The notes: generated by a model from the letters alone, not told the origin. Shown: positions 45,923-54,600, numbered from the stretch's first letter. The stretch: 64,000 nucleotides of DNA from Jatrophihabitans sp. (GCA_036399055.1 DASWNX010000039.1:1-64000); one strand, 5' to 3'. A program made the numbers and translations.

Positions 45923-47173
45923 ATGACGGAGACGACACACCTGCTGGGCCTGCTGCTGGGCACCGAAGAGGACTGGCCGAGCGCGTTCGAGTCGATCGTG
46001 CGGCGGATGGGCCCGGTGGGCACCGGCGCCAATGCCGAGCAGCTGCACCACTTCGACGTCGAACGGGTCACCATCGAGCCGTTCGACCTGCGGTACAAGC
46101 CGCGCTATGACCTGGTGATCGACCGGCTGGCGTACTGGTACTACGTTCCGCGGGAGTGGTTGAAGAAGGCCGCGCTGATGGATGACATCTACCTGCTCAA
46201 CAGCCCGTTCACCTTTCAGAGCATGGAGAAACACGCCGCGTACTGCGCGATGATGCGGCTCGGGCTCAAGGTTCCCGAAACCGTCCTGGTGCCCTACAAG
46301 AACCCGCCCGAGCACGCCAAGTACGCCTACACAGCCGCCCGCTACAACCAGCCGTTCGACCTCGACGTGATCGCCGAGCGCATCGGCTACCCGATGTTCA
46401 TGAAGCCCTACGACGGCGGCGCGTGGGTCGGTGTGAGCCAGATCCGTGACCGGGAGGAGTTGCACCGCGCTTATGACCAGTCCGGTCAGCGGTTGATGCA
46501 CCTGCAGAAGTCGGTCGCCGGCTATGACGTCTTCGCCCGGAGCCTGTCCATCGGCGCCGAGACGATGGTGATGAACTTCGACCCCGACCAGCCGATGCAC
46601 GCCCGGTACTCGGTCAGCCACAATTTCCTGACCCCCGAGACCGGCGATGAGGTGCTGACCATCGGCCGGCTGGTCAACGCCTTCTTCCGGTGGGAGTTCA
46701 ACTCCTGCGAGACGCTGGTCAAGGACGGCGAGGTCTATCCGATCGACTACGCCAACGCCTGCCCCGACGTCGCGCTGACCAGCCTGCACTACTACTTCCC
46801 GTGGGCGATGAAGGCGCTGGTGAAGTGGTCGGTGTTCTGCACGGTGACCGGGCGCAAGGCCCGCTATGACCTCGACACCCGCCGGTACTTCGACATCGCC
46901 GACCGGCAGGAGCTGTCCTATGCGGACAAGCTGGCCTGCTACCGGCAGCTGGCCGACGACTATTTCGACGTCGAGCGCTATCAGGAGTTCTGCGCCAGCA
47001 GGCTGGCCAACCTGGACGAGGTCGTGCTGGAGTGGGTGGCCGGCCCGGAGTTCGACCAATTGCTCGTCGACACCGTCCGCTCGACCTTTCCCTCACACGA
47101 GCACGACCACTTCATCGACCACTACCGCGGGCTGCTGGGCGCCTGGGTGCGCGACGAGCAGGCCGGCTCCTGA
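45923..47173 (+). CDS. ATP-grasp ligase-like protein
   Basis: A 416-aa protein of the RimK/ATP-grasp type by sequence texture. The ATP-binding region includes ERIGYPMFMKPYDGGAWVGVSQI (the Lys and Gly-rich loop) and a later metal-binding part NSCETLVKDGEVYPIDYANACPDVALTS. ATP-grasp enzymes form amide or peptide bonds through acyl phosphates. It follows the second esterase by 17 bp with AAGGAG upstream of the ATG. Together with the divergent GCS2 ligase it makes two amide-forming activities in one locus. Product unknown. Confidence 0.8.
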   Translation: MTETTHLLGLLLGTEEDWPSAFESIVRRMGPVGTGANAEQLHHFDVERVTIEPFDLRYKPRYDLVIDRLAYWYYVPREWLKKAALMDDIYLLNSPFTFQSMEKHAAYCAMMRLGLKVPETVLVPYKNPPEHAKYAYTAARYNQPFDLDVIAERIGYPMFMKPYDGGAWVGVSQIRDREELHRAYDQSGQRLMHLQKSVAGYDVFARSLSIGAETMVMNFDPDQPMHARYSVSHNFLTPETGDEVLTIGRLVNAFFRWEFNSCETLVKDGEVYPIDYANACPDVALTSLHYYFPWAMKALVKWSVFCTVTGRKARYDLDTRRYFDIADRQELSYADKLACYRQLADDYFDVERYQEFCASRLANLDEVVLEWVAGPEFDQLLVDTVRSTFPSHEHDHFIDHYRGLLGAWVRDEQAGS

Positions 47174-47229
47174 GCCCGCGGTAGGCAGCAGGCCTCGCGC
47201 ACCTGCACCTGCACCTGTACCTGGGCCGC

Positions 47230-47982
47230 TCAGCTGTACATGAGCGAGCCCGGCGTGGTCAGCACCTGTCCGGTCTCCAGCCAGGTCTTGAGACCGGACA
47301 GGATCATCGGCCAACCGCCGTAGAGCTGCTCGTTGGCGCCCTCGCGCAGTTGGTCGTGGGTGACCACCAGCCGGCAGGAGTCCCCGACCGGCTCGATCTC
47401 CCAGGTGACCCGGGAGGTGCCCTCGTCCTTGACCTCATCGCTCCAGAGCGCGCGCATGCTCTGCACCAGCCGGCGCGGCGGGTCGACCTCGAGGATCTCG
47501 CCCTCGCCGAGCGGGCCGTCGGCCTTCGGGCTGGTCTGGGAGAAGCGCGAGCCGACGGTCCAGTCGCAGGTGATCTGCACCCCGAAGTTGTACTTGCTCC
47601 TGATCTCGCTGTCGGTGATCGCCTCCCAGAGCCGTTCGGGGGTCGTGCGGATGTAGATCTCGAACACCTTTTCCATCGGAGTCTCCAATCGTTGCTTGAG
47701 CTCGCTGAGCGCCGCGGCCCACGGTTCGGCGTACTTGCTCACCCACCGGTCGTGGACGAGCCGGATCGGCACGGGGTTGAGGTAGTGCAGCTTCTCCCGG
47801 CCCTGACGCCTGGTCACGACCAAGCCGGCCTCTTCGAGCAGCTTGAGGTGCTTCATCACGCCGAAGCGGCTCAGCTCGAAGCGGGCGGTCAACGCGTTCA
47901 GGCTCTGGCCGTCCTGCCGGAACAGCTCGTCCAGCAGGCTGCGCCGGGTCGGATCGGCCAGAGCTCGAAACACCGCGTCCAC
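47230..47982 (-). CDS. ArsR-family regulator fused to an SRPBCC (AHSA1) domain
   Basis: A 250-aa two-domain protein. Residues about 1-95 are an ArsR winged helix (FRALADPTRRSLLDELF, LNALTARFELSRFGVMKHLKLLEEAGLV, GREKLHYLNP). Residues about 105-245 are an AHSA1/SRPBCC ligand-binding fold (EKVFEIYIRTTPERLWEAITD, CDWTVGSRFSQ, GEGEILEVDPPRRLVQSM). Many actinomycetes have the two as adjacent genes or as such a fusion. The GTG at 47982 lies 13 bp from a perfect operator palindrome, so autoregulation is likely. Confidence 0.92.
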   Translation of the reverse strand: MDAVFRALADPTRRSLLDELFRQDGQSLNALTARFELSRFGVMKHLKLLEEAGLVVTRRQGREKLHYLNPVPIRLVHDRWVSKYAEPWAAALSELKQRLETPMEKVFEIYIRTTPERLWEAITDSEIRSKYNFGVQITCDWTVGSRFSQTSPKADGPLGEGEILEVDPPRRLVQSMRALWSDEVKDEGTSRVTWEIEPVGDSCRLVVTHDQLREGANEQLYGGWPMILSGLKTWLETGQVLTTPGSLMYS

Positions 47983-47994
47983 CGGACCGACGAT

Positions 47995-48014
47995 AGGTGA
48001 CTATTTAGTCACCT
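47995..48014. promoter_or_regulatory. Operator palindrome for the ArsR-SRPBCC regulator
   Basis: AGGTGACTA-TT-TAGTCACCT is a perfect inverted repeat with 9-bp arms, ending 13 bp before the regulator's GTG. The form matches ArsR-type operators, and its location would let the protein block its own promoter. Confidence 0.8.
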
Positions 48015-48327
48015 GTCAAGGCCCGGGCAAGGCCGCCGGGCATCACACGTGGTTCGCGTCGCTCATGCCGTCCGTGCGGCGCGGCAGCTCGCCGTTGCTC
48101 TGTTGGCCGCGGCTGGCAGGCGGAAGAACTTGGGGAAGCGACCCGCCAGGGACGGTCCACTGGCTCCGTGAGGTCAATCGGCCGACACTGTTGGGAAGCG
48201 TACGGTAATGCCCGGCAGCCTTAGATATGCTGCTCAGACCTTGTGTCCCGTATGCCTGATGGAGCTCCGCCTTGAACCCGTTTCTAACTTGCCGGGCCGG
48301 GGAGTCGTGACTAAGGCAAAGGGGCGA
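48015..48327. other. Gene-free stretch upstream of DUF7718-like gene
   Basis: About 310 bp between the ArsR operator and the next gene. The frame of the downstream gene stays open back to 48208, but codons there look less coding-like. The stretch probably carries the promoter of the two lower-GC hypothetical genes. Confidence 0.45.
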
Positions 48328-48741
48328 ATGCGGAACTCGGCCGGCTTGGTCGACATGACTGTTAGGCCGGAACCTCCGAGGCCGTATCAGCCCCCGCCTG
48401 CCTCACAGTGCGAGGTTAACGAGACAGACTCGAACATCACAGATACGGATCGAGTTTATCTCCGAGTGCACAGTTACAAGAACCGCATAGTGGACTTCGC
48501 GCTGATGCAGTACCGTAAATACGGAGGAGAGTGGGTAGAAGTACTACGCATAGACTGCACGCACGGGTCAATACACAGACACGAGTTCGACCCCGACGGA
48601 ACCGAACGCCGCATCGAAATGATACCGATCCCGACATCGACTGGCAGGGGCCAGCAGTCTTGGGATGTTGTGGATGCTGGATACCAGGAAGCGTACGACT
48701 GGATGTTCGGTACATGGGACGAACGAGCGAAGGCGTGGTGA
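48328..48741 (+). CDS. DUF7718-like hypothetical protein
   Basis: A 137-aa protein. The core YLRVHSYKNRIVDFALMQYRKYGGEWVEVLRIDCTHGSIHRHEF resembles the DUF7718 family as I recall it; function unknown. The ATG at 48328 is chosen because AAAGGGG sits 4 nt upstream; an in-frame ATG at 48208 would add 40 residues without a good site. GC is lower and codon use less biased than in neighbours, suggesting acquisition. The next gene begins 5 bp after its stop. Confidence 0.75.
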   Translation: MRNSAGLVDMTVRPEPPRPYQPPPASQCEVNETDSNITDTDRVYLRVHSYKNRIVDFALMQYRKYGGEWVEVLRIDCTHGSIHRHEFDPDGTERRIEMIPIPTSTGRGQQSWDVVDAGYQEAYDWMFGTWDERAKAW

Positions 48742-48746
48742 GGCAC

Positions 48747-49280
48747 ATGAGTGACCGCAGGGATGACAGGCTGCGCGCAGGTCGTGCTCTGGCGCGCCAC
48801 CTCGGCACCCCTGAAGGACGTGAACTCTTCCAGCAAAATCGCGTGCGAAACTCAGATGCCTTGCTTCTGGTCCTCGATAGCGATTCCACGCGGGAGGTCT
48901 ACCAGAGGATCGTCAAGGAGGTCCCAGAGCCGCCTGCCGCGCTGGGTATCTACTTCGCGGACTCCGACCGGTTGGTCTTCATGACGCTGTCCCCGACTCG
49001 TAGTACTAAGCCAGCCGAGTCGTCTTCCGAGGGGGGTGGATCCAACTCCAGCAGTAGCTGGGAGGAGGACCCGCACGACGTCCACGGAGATACCACTATT
49101 GGCCAGCTGCATGAGTACATGACGGCAACCAAGCGTGCGTCCCTGAGCGTCGTTCTGAACAAGACCAACGGCAGCAGCGCGATTGCAGCACCGTACCGGC
49201 CTACCAAGACCAAGCAGAGTGCTCCGTCCAACGACCTCTCAAGCATCGTGGGACGACGGTTCGTGCTCACCCCTAACTGA
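48747..49280 (+). CDS. Hypothetical protein paired with DUF7718-like gene
   Basis: A 177-aa protein I do not recognise. The N-terminal half is alpha-helical and charged (DDRLRAGRALARHLGTPEGRELFQQ, DSTREVYQRIVKEVPEPPAALGIYFADSDRLVFMTL). A low-complexity Ser/Glu/Gly linker follows, and the C-terminal third is basic. The ATG at 48747 has GAGG 3 nt upstream; in-frame GTGs at 48735 and 48738 are alternatives, the latter overlapping the previous stop. The tight spacing suggests the two proteins work together. A hairpin terminator follows. Confidence 0.7.
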   Translation: MSDRRDDRLRAGRALARHLGTPEGRELFQQNRVRNSDALLLVLDSDSTREVYQRIVKEVPEPPAALGIYFADSDRLVFMTLSPTRSTKPAESSSEGGGSNSSSSWEEDPHDVHGDTTIGQLHEYMTATKRASLSVVLNKTNGSSAIAAPYRPTKTKQSAPSNDLSSIVGRRFVLTPN

Positions 49281-49299
49281 CTGACGCGCGTGCCCTTCA

Positions 49300-49327
49300 T
49301 GCCTCTGCTCAGCCGAGCAGAGGCATA
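49300..49327 (+). terminator. Terminator after the two hypothetical genes
   Basis: ATGCCTCTGCTC (49300-49311) pairs perfectly with GAGCAGAGGCAT (49316-49327) around the loop AGCC. It lies 20 bp past the stop at 49280. Confidence 0.85.
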
Positions 49328-49443
49328 CGCATGCGTGCCTCAGGCCCGAGAATTGTCCTGCCTAAATTCCGTCAGCGCATAACGCGACTCGGACGGCTCC
49401 GCCGCTTCGAGTTCTTACGGTCACCGACGGCTATAGGCGGAAG

Positions 49444-51666
49444 CTAGTCGAGTGGCAAGGGACGGCCAAGCAGGTAGCCCTGGCCGTGATTGCACCCCAG
49501 CGCCCGAACCGAGGTCAGCTGCTCCTGGGTCTCGATGCCTTCGGCGACGGTGGTGATCCCCAGTTCCTGGCACAGCCCGATGACGCTGCGCACGATGGCC
49601 CGGGCGCTGCGGTCGGCGGCGATGGGCGCGACGAAGCTGCGGTCGATCTTGACCGTCGACACCGGCAGGTCGCGCAGCAGAGACAGCGAGGAATAGCCGG
49701 TGCCGAAGTCGTCGAGGGCGATCCGGACGCCTAAGTCGGCAACCTCACGCACCTCCTTGATCGCCGCCGGTGAGGCCTCGACCAGGGCGCTCTCGGTGAT
49801 CTCCAGGTGCAGCCGGTCCGGGGACAGGCCGCTCGCGTCGAGCCCGCGCCGGATCTCAGGCACCAGTTGGCCCCTGCCCAACTGGCTGCCGGAGGCGTTC
49901 ACCGCGACCCATTGAGCGCTGCCGCCGGTCAACCGGGCGTCGCCGGCCGCCCGGCAGCAGGTGGCCAGCATCCACCAGCCGAGCGGGACGATCAGGCCGG
50001 TCTGCTCGGCCATCGGCAGGAAGTCGTCCGGGTCCAGCAGGCCTTGCTCGGCGTGCTCCCATCGGACCAGCGCCTCGTGGCCGACCGCGGTGTTGTCGAG
50101 CAGGTTGACGATCGGCTGGAAGTAGGGCACCAGCCCGCGGTTCTCGGCCAGCGCGCTGCGCAGCGAGTGCTCCAGCTCAAGCTCATGCAGGGTGACGGGC
50201 TTGTCCTGCGTCGGGTCATACATCTCGATCCGCGACCGGCCCCGGCGCTTGGCGCGCAACAGGGCCAGGTCTGCCTCGCGCAGCACCTCGTCGGGGTGGT
50301 CGTGGCCGGGGCCGCTGACGGTGATCCCGATGCTCAGGCTGGCCGTGTGCAGATGCCCGCGAACCACCAATGGCTGCTGCAGCGCCGACGCCAATCCCTG
50401 GGCCAGGCCATGCAGCCGCTCCGGATCGTTGACGTCGGGCACCAGCGCCACGAACTCGTCGCCGCCGACGCGGCCCAGGGTGACGCAGGCGGGCAGCGCG
50501 TCGCGCAACCGGTGCGAGAGCACCAGCAGCAGCTCATCACCGGCCTCGTGACCGAGGCTGTCATTGACGATCTTGAAGCGGTCCAGGTCGCAGTACAGCA
50601 CTCCGGCGGGCCGGCCGGAGTTGAGGTAGCCGGCCAGCAGCTCCTGCAGCAGCGTGCGGTTGGGCAGTTCGGTCAGCGGGTCGTGCATCGCCCGGTGAGC
50701 CAGCCGGTCCTCGGCCTGCTTGCGCTGTGTCATGTCGTTGATCTGGGCGACGACGTTCTGCAGCTCACCGGCCGAGTTGCGGATCACGCCCACGTGCAGC
50801 AGGCCGTACACCAGATGCCCATCGGCGTGCACCATCCGCTTCAGGCTCTCGTAGGTGTCGCGAGAGCCGCCCACCAGCTGGTGGAAGACCGCGGTGTCCA
50901 GGTCGACGTCATCGGGGTGGGTCAGCTTGTCGAAGCTGCGGCCCAGCAGCTGCTCGCGCGAGAAGCCCAGCATCTTGGCCAGTGACTCGTTGACCTGGAC
51001 CAGCACCCCGGAAGGGTTGACGATGGCCGCGCCGATCGGGCTGCGCTCGAAGGTCACCTGCCAGCGGTGCTCGGCTTCCCAACGGCGTGCCTCGGCGTGA
51101 TCGCGTGCCCGGGACTCCGCGATCGCCACCGCGGCCTGGTTGGCGAACAGCTCCAGCACCGTCCGCTGCTCGAGGTCGGGCCGCTCGCCGCTGGCCGGCT
51201 GGTCGACGCTGAGGACGCCCAGCAGCGATCCGTCCTGGTCGAACAGCGGGGCGAACAGCAGGTCCTCGTTATGCCAGTCGCCGGGCTGGGCGGCCCCGGC
51301 GTCATTACCCGTCCAGGTGGCGATCCGGTCGAGCACCTGGCGGTCCTGCTTGTGGCTGAAGAACCGCAGCGAACCCCATGGATCGGCTGCGTCCAACAGG
51401 TCCTGCCAGTCCCGCACCGAGCTGCCGCGGCCAAGCAGCTGCTCGATCCCGGGTGGGCCGGCCACGGCCCGCACCACCACCTGGCCGCCGGCGTCCACGA
51501 CGTTGATGGCGGCGGCGCCGAACTCCAGGAACTCAACGGTGGCTTCGGCGATGCGGTTGAGGGTCTGGTCGATGTCGCTGATCGCCCCGAGCTCGCGCAC
51601 CACGGCGAGCAGCCGCTCCAGCCATGACCGGCGCAGGTTGCTGACCCTGGGCCGCGGCGAAACCAT
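49444..51666 (-). CDS. GAF-PAS-GGDEF-EAL cyclic-di-GMP signalling protein
   Basis: About 740 aa. Order: GAF domain (about 20-195, ELGAISDIDQTLNRIAEATVEFLEFGAAAINVV), PAS domain (about 205-320, WQVTFERSPIGAAIVNPSGVLVQVN), GGDEF (about 330-485, DPLTELPNR, intact GRVGGDEFVAL) and EAL (about 505-740, GHEALVRW, LEITESAL, ALDDFGTGYSSLSLL, KIDRSF, VAEGIETQEQ). Both the synthase and phosphodiesterase signatures look intact, so the balance may be set by the sensory part. No membrane span; cytosolic. The start is uncertain: 51666 is used, but ATG 51684, ATG 51729 and TTG 51735 are in frame and none has a good ribosome site. Confidence 0.93.
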   Translation of the reverse strand: MVSPRPRVSNLRRSWLERLLAVVRELGAISDIDQTLNRIAEATVEFLEFGAAAINVVDAGGQVVVRAVAGPPGIEQLLGRGSSVRDWQDLLDAADPWGSLRFFSHKQDRQVLDRIATWTGNDAGAAQPGDWHNEDLLFAPLFDQDGSLLGVLSVDQPASGERPDLEQRTVLELFANQAAVAIAESRARDHAEARRWEAEHRWQVTFERSPIGAAIVNPSGVLVQVNESLAKMLGFSREQLLGRSFDKLTHPDDVDLDTAVFHQLVGGSRDTYESLKRMVHADGHLVYGLLHVGVIRNSAGELQNVVAQINDMTQRKQAEDRLAHRAMHDPLTELPNRTLLQELLAGYLNSGRPAGVLYCDLDRFKIVNDSLGHEAGDELLLVLSHRLRDALPACVTLGRVGGDEFVALVPDVNDPERLHGLAQGLASALQQPLVVRGHLHTASLSIGITVSGPGHDHPDEVLREADLALLRAKRRGRSRIEMYDPTQDKPVTLHELELEHSLRSALAENRGLVPYFQPIVNLLDNTAVGHEALVRWEHAEQGLLDPDDFLPMAEQTGLIVPLGWWMLATCCRAAGDARLTGGSAQWVAVNASGSQLGRGQLVPEIRRGLDASGLSPDRLHLEITESALVEASPAAIKEVREVADLGVRIALDDFGTGYSSLSLLRDLPVSTVKIDRSFVAPIAADRSARAIVRSVIGLCQELGITTVAEGIETQEQLTSVRALGCNHGQGYLLGRPLPLD

Positions 51667-51734
51667 TATGGCAGTTTCACACATAGCGCACGGTCTAACC
51701 AGCCGGTCGTCCAATGGGCTGCGGATCATCAGCA

Positions 51735-51872
51735 ATGTACTGGGACCATTTCGGCCACGTTCTGGTCAAGGACACCGACAAGGCCGCCCGGCTGCGCGCC
51801 GAGAAGGCCGTGATCGACGGCCAGCCGGTGGACGCCAAGGCCAACCTCTGGCAGCGCCTCGCGCGGGTCTGA
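51735..51872 (+). pseudogene. Short 45-codon open frame, possible gene remnant
   Basis: Encodes MYWDHFGHVLVKDTDKAARL and continues to a TGA at 51870-51872. Codon use is strongly GC3-biased like a real gene, yet the frame has no ribosome site, and its start lies in the 5' region of the divergent GGDEF-EAL gene. It looks like the C-terminal end of a larger deleted protein, but it could be a genuine small protein. Confidence 0.4.
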
Positions 51873-51883
51873 CGGCGGGGGTA

Positions 51884-51914
51884 TTTACCTTAAATGACCT
51901 AATAGTTATAGAAT
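51884..51914 (+). promoter_or_regulatory. Probable promoter of the secreted-protein gene
   Basis: An AT-rich patch upstream of the ATG at 51950 contains TTTACC/TTACCT near 51884-51890 and TAGAAT at 51909-51914, about 18-19 bp apart. It is followed by the strong ribosome site AGAGGAGAGG. Confidence 0.45.
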
Positions 51915-51949
51915 GCGGCTATCTACCCCCACCCAGAGGAGAGGCCGCC

Positions 51950-52744
51950 ATGCGCCACAAGACCACCCTGCGCGCCAGCCTCGCTGCTGGCGCGCTCGCC
52001 CTGGGGCTCGCCGTCGCCGGGGCCACCCCGGCCAACGCCGCGACCCCGCTGGACGACGACTTCAGCAGCTACACCGTTGGCCAGAAGGCCGAGGGCACGA
52101 CCTTCGGCAACTGGACCAACGTGTTCGACGGCGCCCGCTGGAACCCCGACAACACCTACACGCGCGGCGTCACGTCAATCATCCAGCCCGGCGGCGTGGG
52201 CACGACCAAGTACCTCCAGCAGTCCCCGCCGCCCGCGCTCGCACCGGGCCAGACGTTCTCCAGCCTCACGACGTCCAACGCCTCGTTCTCGGGCGCGTAC
52301 ACCCTGCTCGCCGAGTACGGCAACGAGGTCCAGCTGCGGCAGGGCTCGACCCCGAACCCGTGGGAGCGTGGCTGGCTGCTCTTCAACTACACCAACAACA
52401 ACAGCTTCGTGGCCGTCGTGCTGAAGACCAACGGCTGGCAGCTGTCCAAGGAGTACACCGACCCGGTGGACGGCTCCCAGCGTGAGTGCTTCCTGGCGAC
52501 GGGCACGTCCCCAACGTACTCGCTCAGTTCCTGGAAGCGCGTCACCGTCACCCAGACCGTCAACGCCTCTGGCCAGCCGACATGGGTGGTCCAGGCCCGC
52601 ACCGGCTCGAACGCACTGACCACGCTGACGACCTACACCGACACCGGCGCCTGCGGTGTCACGCCGTACACCTCCGGCAAGATCGGCTTCTACACCGAGG
52701 ACGCCAAGCTGCGCTGGGGCTGGGCTCGCGTCACCACCCCCTGA
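51950..52744 (+). CDS. Secreted protein, probably jelly-roll/lectin-like
   Basis: A 264-aa exported protein. The signal peptide is clear: MRHKTTLRASLAAGALALGL, then AVAGATPANAA with an ANA|A-type cleavage site. The mature part is rich in Thr, Asn, Tyr and Trp and starts TPLDDDFSSYTVGQKAEGTTFGNWTNVFDG, a pattern seen in concanavalin-A-like secreted carbohydrate-active proteins. Two Cys residues (in ECFLATG and GACGVTP) could form a disulfide. No catalytic residues can be assigned. Stand-alone gene with a strong ribosome site. Confidence 0.82.
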   Translation: MRHKTTLRASLAAGALALGLAVAGATPANAATPLDDDFSSYTVGQKAEGTTFGNWTNVFDGARWNPDNTYTRGVTSIIQPGGVGTTKYLQQSPPPALAPGQTFSSLTTSNASFSGAYTLLAEYGNEVQLRQGSTPNPWERGWLLFNYTNNNSFVAVVLKTNGWQLSKEYTDPVDGSQRECFLATGTSPTYSLSSWKRVTVTQTVNASGQPTWVVQARTGSNALTTLTTYTDTGACGVTPYTSGKIGFYTEDAKLRWGWARVTTP

Positions 52745-52969
52745 TCGGATCGCGGCCAGGTTCTTGATCACACCCGACAGGCGCAGCATGCCGCCGACCC
52801 GCTGGATCAGTAGCCCCAGTCAGGCGCTGGCGGCGGGTCGGCGGCTTGCGCCGAAGGCGGCGGCGTTGCCGAGGCGGCCCTGTAGCTCGCGCAGCCCGGT
52901 TGGCCACGGACCTCTAAGTGCGGGCCAGGTCCCCGCTCGCGCTGCTGAAGCCCTTGGTGATCTTGATCA
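52745..52969. other. Gap with possible minus-strand gene remnant
   Basis: A 225-bp gap between convergent genes. On the minus strand it can be read as ELQGRLGNAAAFGASRRPAAS, a stop, then LIQRVGGMLRLSGVIKNLAA, with coding-like codons. This could be the broken end of a small gene. No intact frame with a start is seen, and no strong terminator hairpin was found. Confidence 0.35.
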
Positions 52970-54148
52970 TCATGCGTGCAGGACGACCGCCAGGCCCTGC
53001 CCGACGCCGATGCAGATCGCGGCCAGGCCGTAGCCCCCGCCCCGGGCCTTCAACTGGTGCGCCAGGTGCGTGACCACCCTCGCCCCGGAACAGCCCAGCG
53101 GATGCCCGAGGGCGATGGCGCCGCCGTGGATGTTCACGATCGCCGGGTCGAGTTCGGGCCAGTCGGCCAGGCAGGCCAGGGACTGGGCGGCGAAGGCCTC
53201 GTTCAACTCCACCATCGCCAGGTCGCCCCAGCCGATGCCGGCTCGGCTCAGGGCGGTCCGGGCCGCCTCGACCGGGCCGATCCCGAAGAGCTGGGGCTCG
53301 ACGGCGGCCACCGCCCGCGACACAATCCGGGCCAGCGGCTGCCGTCCGGCGGCCCGTGCGCCGGCCTCGTCACCGATCAGCAGGGCGGCGGCTCCGTCAT
53401 TGAGAGGGCTGGCGTTTCCGGCGGTCACCGTGCCGTCCGGCCGGAAGGCCGGCGCCAGTTTGGCCAGCGCGGCCAGCGAGCTGTCGGCGCGGATGCTCTC
53501 ATCGCGGCTGAGCTCCACTCCCGGATAGCCGACCACCTCGGCGGAGTAAGCGCCCGCATCCCAGGCGGCGGCGGCTTTCTGGTGGCTGGCCAGGGCGTAC
53601 TCGTCCTGGGCCTGTCGGGTGATGCCGTACTTCTCGGCCAGCAGCTCCGTGCACTCGCCGAGGGAGACGGTCCAGTCGCCGGGCATCGCGGGGTTGACCA
53701 TCCGCCAGCCCAGCGTGGTCGAGTGCAGCGTCTCGGAGCCGGCCGGAAAGCCCTTGGCCGGCTTGGGCAGCACCCAGGGCGCGCGGGTCATCGACTCGAC
53801 GCCACCGGCGATGGCCAGCGAGGCGTCACCGACTGCCACCGCCCGGTTGGCCGCGATCAGCGCCTCCATGCCCGACCCGCACAGCCGGTTCAGGGTGACG
53901 CCCGGGACCGAGGTGGGCAGTCCGGCCAGCAGCGATGCCATCCGCGCGACGTCCCGGTTGTCCTCACCGGCGCCGTTGGCATTGCCGAAGAACACGTCAT
54001 CGAGCAGGGCCGGATCGAGTTCGGGTGATCGTGTGACCACCGAGCCGATCACATGGGCTGCCAGGTCGTCCGGGCGGATTCCGGCCAGCGCGCCGTTGTA
54101 ACGACCGATCGGGGTTCGAACCGCGTCAAGAATGTAGACATCAGTCAT
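52970..54148 (-). CDS. Acetyl-CoA C-acyltransferase (thiolase)
   Basis: A 392-aa thiolase. The acylated Cys is in LNRLCGSGMEA (about residue 90). The second half has NEAFAAQSLA, the HGGAIALGHPLGCSGAR His motif, and the catalytic C-x-G in ICIGVGQG. Overall similarity is to degradative 3-ketoacyl-CoA/3-oxoadipyl-CoA thiolases. The ATG at 54148 (MTDVYILDAVRTPIGRY) is the canonical family start; the longer frame upstream is rejected. Free-standing gene. Confidence 0.94.
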   Translation of the reverse strand: MTDVYILDAVRTPIGRYNGALAGIRPDDLAAHVIGSVVTRSPELDPALLDDVFFGNANGAGEDNRDVARMASLLAGLPTSVPGVTLNRLCGSGMEALIAANRAVAVGDASLAIAGGVESMTRAPWVLPKPAKGFPAGSETLHSTTLGWRMVNPAMPGDWTVSLGECTELLAEKYGITRQAQDEYALASHQKAAAAWDAGAYSAEVVGYPGVELSRDESIRADSSLAALAKLAPAFRPDGTVTAGNASPLNDGAAALLIGDEAGARAAGRQPLARIVSRAVAAVEPQLFGIGPVEAARTALSRAGIGWGDLAMVELNEAFAAQSLACLADWPELDPAIVNIHGGAIALGHPLGCSGARVVTHLAHQLKARGGGYGLAAICIGVGQGLAVVLHA

Positions 54149-54282
54149 GCGTTCTATTTTGCCCTGCCCGCGGCCGGCGCGGGTGTCCGGCCGGTCACGT
54201 TGGCGCGCCGGTGGCCACCGTCGCGACCTCGCGCCGGACGCCGGCGTTTGAAGTCGCGTGAGCGCCGTGACAGGCTGGCGCA

Positions 54283-54582
54283 ATGGCCGCCGCAGATCAA
54301 TCCCCGTCCGACCCGAGCGCTTCAACCGACCCGAGCGCTTCAACCGGCCCCGCCGCGCCGACCGAGGCCGAGCAGCCAGCCGACGCCGAGCACCCAGCCG
54401 ACGCCGAGCACTCAACCGCGGAAGCGGCCGACGTCAAAGCGCGATTCCGCGACGCGTTGGAGCGTAAGAAGAGCCAGCACGCCGACGGCGTGGCCGGTGG
54501 GGGACCCAGCTCGGCCAAGATCCATGACGTGCACTCTCGGGCCGGCGGCAAGCGCCAGTTCCGGCGTAAGAGCGGCGGCTGA
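54283..54582 (+). CDS. DUF5302 family small protein
   Basis: A 99-aa protein. The N-terminal half is a low-complexity Ser/Pro/Asp/Ala linker with a repeated PADAEHPADAEHS segment. The conserved half is VKARFRDALERKKSQHADGV followed by KIHDVHSRAGGKRQFRRKSGG, typical of actinobacterial DUF5302. Basic C-terminus; function unknown. The last 63 bp recur at 58151-58213. Confidence 0.88.
   Translation: MAAADQSPSDPSASTDPSASTGPAAPTEAEQPADAEHPADAEHSTAEAADVKARFRDALERKKSQHADGVAGGGPSSAKIHDVHSRAGGKRQFRRKSGG
54520..54582 (+). repeat. 63-bp direct repeat, left copy (DUF5302 3' end)
   Basis: This block, the last 20 codons plus stop of the DUF5302 gene, matches 58151-58213 at 61 of 63 positions. Both mismatches are third-position C/T changes (AGC/AGT and GGC/GGT). 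Similarity stops abruptly at both ends. Confidence 0.95.
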
Positions 54583-54600
54583 CGGTCAGCCCTGACCGTC

